Shown here piece after piece: positions 60,287-64,000 of a stretch of 64,000 bases of DNA. The stretch comes from Phycisphaerae bacterium. Lineage in GTDB: Bacteria; Planctomycetota; Phycisphaerae; Sedimentisphaerales; Anaerobacaceae. The number at the start of each line of letters is the position of its first letter. Position 1 is the first letter of the stretch. Where the stretch lies: contig JAQTMR010000006.1 in NCBI GenBank assembly GCA_028714255.1, positions 62,001-126,000 on the forward strand, read 5' to 3'. The notes under the pieces are model-generated. The model ran no database searches. It saw only the letters and a program-made list of their open reading frames with translations, and was not told where the DNA came from. The translations under genes were made by a program, and so were the position numbers.

Positions 60287-60775
60287 ATGGCGAAAAAATT
60301 TGTAAGAGCGATTTTCCCCGGGTCGTTCGACCCGATTACGAACGGGCATTTGGACGTAATCAATCGCGGCATAAAACTATTCGACGAGCTTATCATCGCG
60401 GTGGGCCAAAGCCCCATAAAGAATCCGCTGTTTACTCCCGAAGAACGCGTGGAAATGATAGCAGAGCTGATAACCGATATACCGGGCGTATCGGTGGAAA
60501 CCTTCGACGGGCTGACAGTCGAATACGCTACCCAAATAAAAGCCAACGCTATTCTCCGCGGCCTGCGAAGTCTCACCGACGTTCAGTATGAGTTCCAGCT
60601 TGCGATGACCAATCGCGCCGTAGCCGGGGTCGAAACCGTATTTATTATGACAAGCGAGCAGTACAGCTTCACAAGCTCATCGTTAATCAGGGAAATAGCT
60701 TCGTTAGGCGGAGACCTGTCAAACCTCATCCCGAAAAATGTCCATGACCGATTGAAAAAACGTCTTAAAAAATAA
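60287..60775 (+). CDS. coaD: Phosphopantetheine adenylyltransferase
   Basis: 162 residues. AIFPGSFDPITNGHLDVINRG contains the T/HxGH nucleotidyl motif, RGLRSLTDVQYEFQLAMTNRAV the phosphopantetheine site, and EQYSFTSSSLIREIASLGGD the ISSS/SSxxR motif. It performs the penultimate step of coenzyme A synthesis. AAAGGAGC precedes the ATG by about seven bases. Confidence 0.95.
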   Translation: MAKKFVRAIFPGSFDPITNGHLDVINRGIKLFDELIIAVGQSPIKNPLFTPEERVEMIAELITDIPGVSVETFDGLTVEYATQIKANAILRGLRSLTDVQYEFQLAMTNRAVAGVETVFIMTSEQYSFTSSSLIREIASLGGDLSNLIPKNVHDRLKKRLKK

Positions 60776-60810
60776 AGCACGAAGCACAAAATTCGAAATC
60801 CGGATTTAAA

Positions 60811-61176
60811 ATGTTCACAATCAGCATTGAAACGCATTTTCGGGCATCGCATCAGTTGATTCTGCCGGACGGCTCGAAAGAACATCCGCACCGGCACGAC
60901 TGGGAAGTTGTCGCCAAAGTCAGCAGTGACAAGCTCGATAATACCGGATGCGTTATGGATTTTCGCCGGCTTAGAAAATCGCTCGATGAGATAGTGGCAA
61001 AGTTCGATAACGTCCAGTTAGACAGCATCGATTACTTTCAGAAAAATTCCCAGTCGGCGGAAAACACGGCGAAATACATATTCGACAAACTCGAACCGAA
61101 GCTTCCGCAGGGCGTGAAACTGCGAAGTATAAAGGTCATCGAGGAGCCGGGCTGTTCGGCAAAATTCGGCAAATAA
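60811..61176 (+). CDS. 6-pyruvoyl-tetrahydropterin synthase/QueD family protein
   Basis: 121 residues. FRASHQLILPDG and HPHRHDWEV contain the three zinc His of the PTPS fold; the usual Cys four residues before the HxH pair is not present (KEHPHRH), so a Glu or Lys may take its place as in atypical PTPS branches. The C-terminal KVIEEPGCSAKFG has the Glu of the pterin anchor. It may make 6-carboxytetrahydropterin for queuosine or act in another pterin step; no other que genes are visible. Confidence 0.8.
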   Translation: MFTISIETHFRASHQLILPDGSKEHPHRHDWEVVAKVSSDKLDNTGCVMDFRRLRKSLDEIVAKFDNVQLDSIDYFQKNSQSAENTAKYIFDKLEPKLPQGVKLRSIKVIEEPGCSAKFGK

Positions 61177-61319
61177 CCAATCTAACCTACAGCAAGCCCG
61201 CGAATTTGACGATTATCTAATAGCAGCGGGCCGGTATAATATACGCAATATCGACTTTCACGAATTTAATGGTTATTGGGACGTAACTTTGATATAATGC
61301 CCGGAAAGGACCTATTGAT

Positions 61320-61814
61320 ATGCAGTGCCAGATTTGCCAAAAAAAAGAAGCGACCATTCATTTGACCGAGATAACCGACGGGGTGCGCAGCGAGATGCAT
61401 CTTTGTGAGCTTTGTGCGCAGGAAGAAGGTATCGCAGTCAAGAGCCAGCTCTCCATAAACGAGCTGCTCACCGGCCTGCTCGCCACCCAGCCTTCGGATG
61501 ACGAGTTGTTCGGCGACTCTGAACATGAGCTTTCGTGTCCCCACTGCAGCATTACGCTGACTCAATTCACCAAAGAAGCGGTGCTGGGATGTCCCTACGA
61601 CTACGAAGTCTTCGAGAAACAATTGCAGCCGTTGATTGAAAAGGCGCATAACAGCAAAACGGTCCACCGCGGGAAGGTGCCATCGAAAACGCCGAAGGAA
61701 ACAAAAAAGCAAATAAATCTTACGGCACTGCGCCAACAATTAGACGCAGCGGTGCAAAGCGAAGATTATGAGCTTGCCGCTAAATTACGAGACGAAATAA
61801 ATCAACTGAAATAA
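61320..61814 (+). CDS. mcsA: McsA-like activator of protein arginine kinase
   Basis: 164 residues. Two zinc-binding regions: CQICQKKEATIHLTEITDGVRSEMHLCELCAQEEG at the N-terminus and a later CPHC (with CxxC partner further on), followed by the C-terminal UVR motif (LRQQLDAAVQSEDYELAAKLRDEINQLK). McsA activates McsB and modulates Clp degradation. It is 37 bases upstream of mcsB. Neither ctsR nor clpC is visible here. Confidence 0.88.
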   Translation: MQCQICQKKEATIHLTEITDGVRSEMHLCELCAQEEGIAVKSQLSINELLTGLLATQPSDDELFGDSEHELSCPHCSITLTQFTKEAVLGCPYDYEVFEKQLQPLIEKAHNSKTVHRGKVPSKTPKETKKQINLTALRQQLDAAVQSEDYELAAKLRDEINQLK

Positions 61815-61851
61815 AGAATTTGGTAACTGGTAATCTATAAACCAGACAGGT

Positions 61852-62970
61852 ATGAAGCTGACCGATATAAGCGGCGACATAAACGAATGGTTTGACGGCT
61901 CAGGGCCGCTGGCCGATATTGTCATATCATCCCGGATTCGCCTGGCACGGAACCTGGCAGGGTACAAATTCCTCAGCCGATGCTCCGTCGCTGAAAAATC
62001 CGAGATACTCGACAAGCTGAAAGATATCCTGATGTCGCTGGAGCTCGGCGATAAAATCTCCTACCTTAGCGTGGACAAGACCCCCGCCCTCGACAGGCAC
62101 CTGATGGTCGAAAGACATTTAATCAGCCGGCATCACGCCTTCGGCAAGGGCCCACGCGGGGTGGTCATCGCCCAGCGGGAATTTTTTACCGCGATGATTA
62201 ACGAAGAAGACCACCTTCGACTTCAGGTGTTAAAAGGCGGCCTGCAGCTAAGCCAATGCGCCGTGCAGATAAACCGCATCGACGATATGATAGAAGAGAG
62301 GATAGATTACGCCTTTAGCCCCCGGTATGGCTACCTGACGGCCTGCCCGACCAATCTGGGTACAGGTATAAGGGTTTCGGTAATGCTGCACCTGCCGGCC
62401 TTGAAGATGACCGGCCAAATAGAAAAATTCCTGAACGCCTCGAGGGACATGGGTCTGGCCGTGCGAGGCCTGTTCGGCGAAGGCACCGAGGCGGCGGGCG
62501 ACTTCTACCAGCTTTCGAACCAGGTATCGCTCGGCATCTCAGAGGCCGAGGTAGTCGCGCAATTTGAGAATGCTATCATTCCCGAAATTGTCGAATACGA
62601 AAACGCCGCGAGGAACCAACTGCTCTCGAAGGAGCCTGACGTCCTCGATGACAAAATCTCCCGCGCGATGGCGCTGCTGCGAAACGCCCATTTGATAAGC
62701 TCGCAGGAGGCGTTATTTTTGCTGAGCCATCTGCGATTGGGCATCAATATGCACGAACGCATGGGCGCTTCAACGCCGGCGATAGAAAAGCTCTGTAAGA
62801 TTAGCGCAGGCGGCGCTGATAAGCCGTTGAACCTGTCGATTACAACAATAAATCGGCTGTTTATGCTCACTCAACCAGCACATCTGCAATTGAACTGCGG
62901 AAAAACACTCGACGCCGCCCACCGGGATGTCCTCAGGGCGCAAATCATCCGCTCGGCACTGAACGGTTAG
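61852..62970 (+). CDS. mcsB: Protein arginine kinase McsB
   Basis: 372 residues, guanido-kinase fold. Motifs: IVISSRIRLARNLAGYKF, VIAQREFFTAMINEEDHLRLQVLKGG (NEEDH catalytic loop), YGYLTACPTNLGTGIRVSVMLHLPAL and GTEAAGDFYQLSNQVSLG. It phosphorylates arginine in proteins for ClpCP degradation. Follows mcsA; dnaK begins 248 bases after. Confidence 0.95.
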   Translation: MKLTDISGDINEWFDGSGPLADIVISSRIRLARNLAGYKFLSRCSVAEKSEILDKLKDILMSLELGDKISYLSVDKTPALDRHLMVERHLISRHHAFGKGPRGVVIAQREFFTAMINEEDHLRLQVLKGGLQLSQCAVQINRIDDMIEERIDYAFSPRYGYLTACPTNLGTGIRVSVMLHLPALKMTGQIEKFLNASRDMGLAVRGLFGEGTEAAGDFYQLSNQVSLGISEAEVVAQFENAIIPEIVEYENAARNQLLSKEPDVLDDKISRAMALLRNAHLISSQEALFLLSHLRLGINMHERMGASTPAIEKLCKISAGGADKPLNLSITTINRLFMLTQPAHLQLNCGKTLDAAHRDVLRAQIIRSALNG

Positions 62971-63086
62971 CACGCAACTGACAATGTTTGTCGTTTTCCC
63001 CCTTCCCACAAACTATTATTATGTTTATCTGCCAAAATGGCACGGAAAGCCGGAAGGCAGAATACAGGGCTAAAACGCTTAACTTC

Positions 63087-63092
63087 TTGACA
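63087..63092 (+). promoter_or_regulatory. Possible -35 element upstream of dnaK
   Basis: TTGACA is present but no good -10 lies 16-18 bases on. No CIRCE (TTAGCACTC-N9-GAGTGCTAA) or CtsR heptad pair is recognised in 62971-63218, so heat-shock control of dnaK cannot be assigned from this region. Confidence 0.25.
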
Positions 63093-63197
63093 AACAAGAG
63101 GTTAGCTTGCCAAGCCAGCTATGGCTCAACTGATGGCACGGCTTTTGCATATTCTATTTACAGCGATGCATCTACACGCTAATATAACGAGCAATAG

Positions 63198-64000
<803 letters not shown>

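Overview
The window looks like a chromosomal segment of an anaerobic or microaerophilic planctomycete, most likely class Phycisphaerae (Sedimentisphaerales-like). Supporting this are short dockerin-like EF-hand tails of the form GD(I)xxDxxVDxxDxxxxxxxWL on secreted proteins, a prepilin-type pseudopilin, a PEP-CTERM protein, a Minf_1886-family protein, an McsA-McsB-DnaK cluster, and many housekeeping genes in short operons separated by degenerate dispersed repeats. This is inferred from gene content; no rRNA lies in the window.

Layout. 1-2 kb: the end of a thioredoxin-like gene, a repeat-bearing gap and an AT-rich orphan gene with an HEPN-type RNAVFH motif. 2-10.5 kb: metal homeostasis (a His-rich NicO/UreH-like permease, a ZnuABC-type operon with a cupin, and NikR), interleaved with secreted proteins (an SBBP beta-propeller with dockerin tail, a pseudopilin, a second dockerin-tailed protein) and an unlisted remnant of a second pseudopilin. 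10.5-24.4 kb: tRNA-Val, a lipoyl-less E2-like protein lacking the catalytic His, ParA, nusB-ribH, a TPR protein, tRNA-Leu, an HMGL-family synthase, a HAD hydrolase, threonine synthase, and an envelope cluster (ArnT-like, GT2, YdjC/ChbG, UbiA and a pseudophosphatase). 24.4-27 kb: an AT-rich accessory insert flanked by 86-bp direct repeats, holding a TM-Nudix gene split at an A7 slippery run. 27-42.5 kb: core genes (trpS, scpA, trx, rimO, pgsA, dnaE, tmk, holB, ricT, metG). 42.5-49 kb: a PEP-CTERM protein with a decayed tandem copy, a ParA-CBM48 fusion, a ribokinase and a PAS-kinase/FixJ-type two-component pair. 49.3-55.4 kb: a phage-like DNA-packaging module without visible capsid genes (HTH protein, ABC ATPase, DUF488, GNAT-like acyltransferase, ParB-like protein, small and large terminase), with hairpins around the large-terminase gene. 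55.8-64 kb: aspS, a CxxCH (heme-type) sensor kinase, hicAB, coaD, a PTPS-family protein, mcsA, mcsB and the start of dnaK.

The most unusual items are the ParA-type ATPase carrying an AMPK-beta-like glycogen-binding domain, the capsid-less packaging module containing what looks like a split COG2401 ATPase/acyltransferase pair, the covarying hairpin repeats around the TM-Nudix insert, the probable frameshift in that gene, and two enzyme-family proteins that have lost their catalytic residue (E2 acyltransferase, DSP phosphatase).
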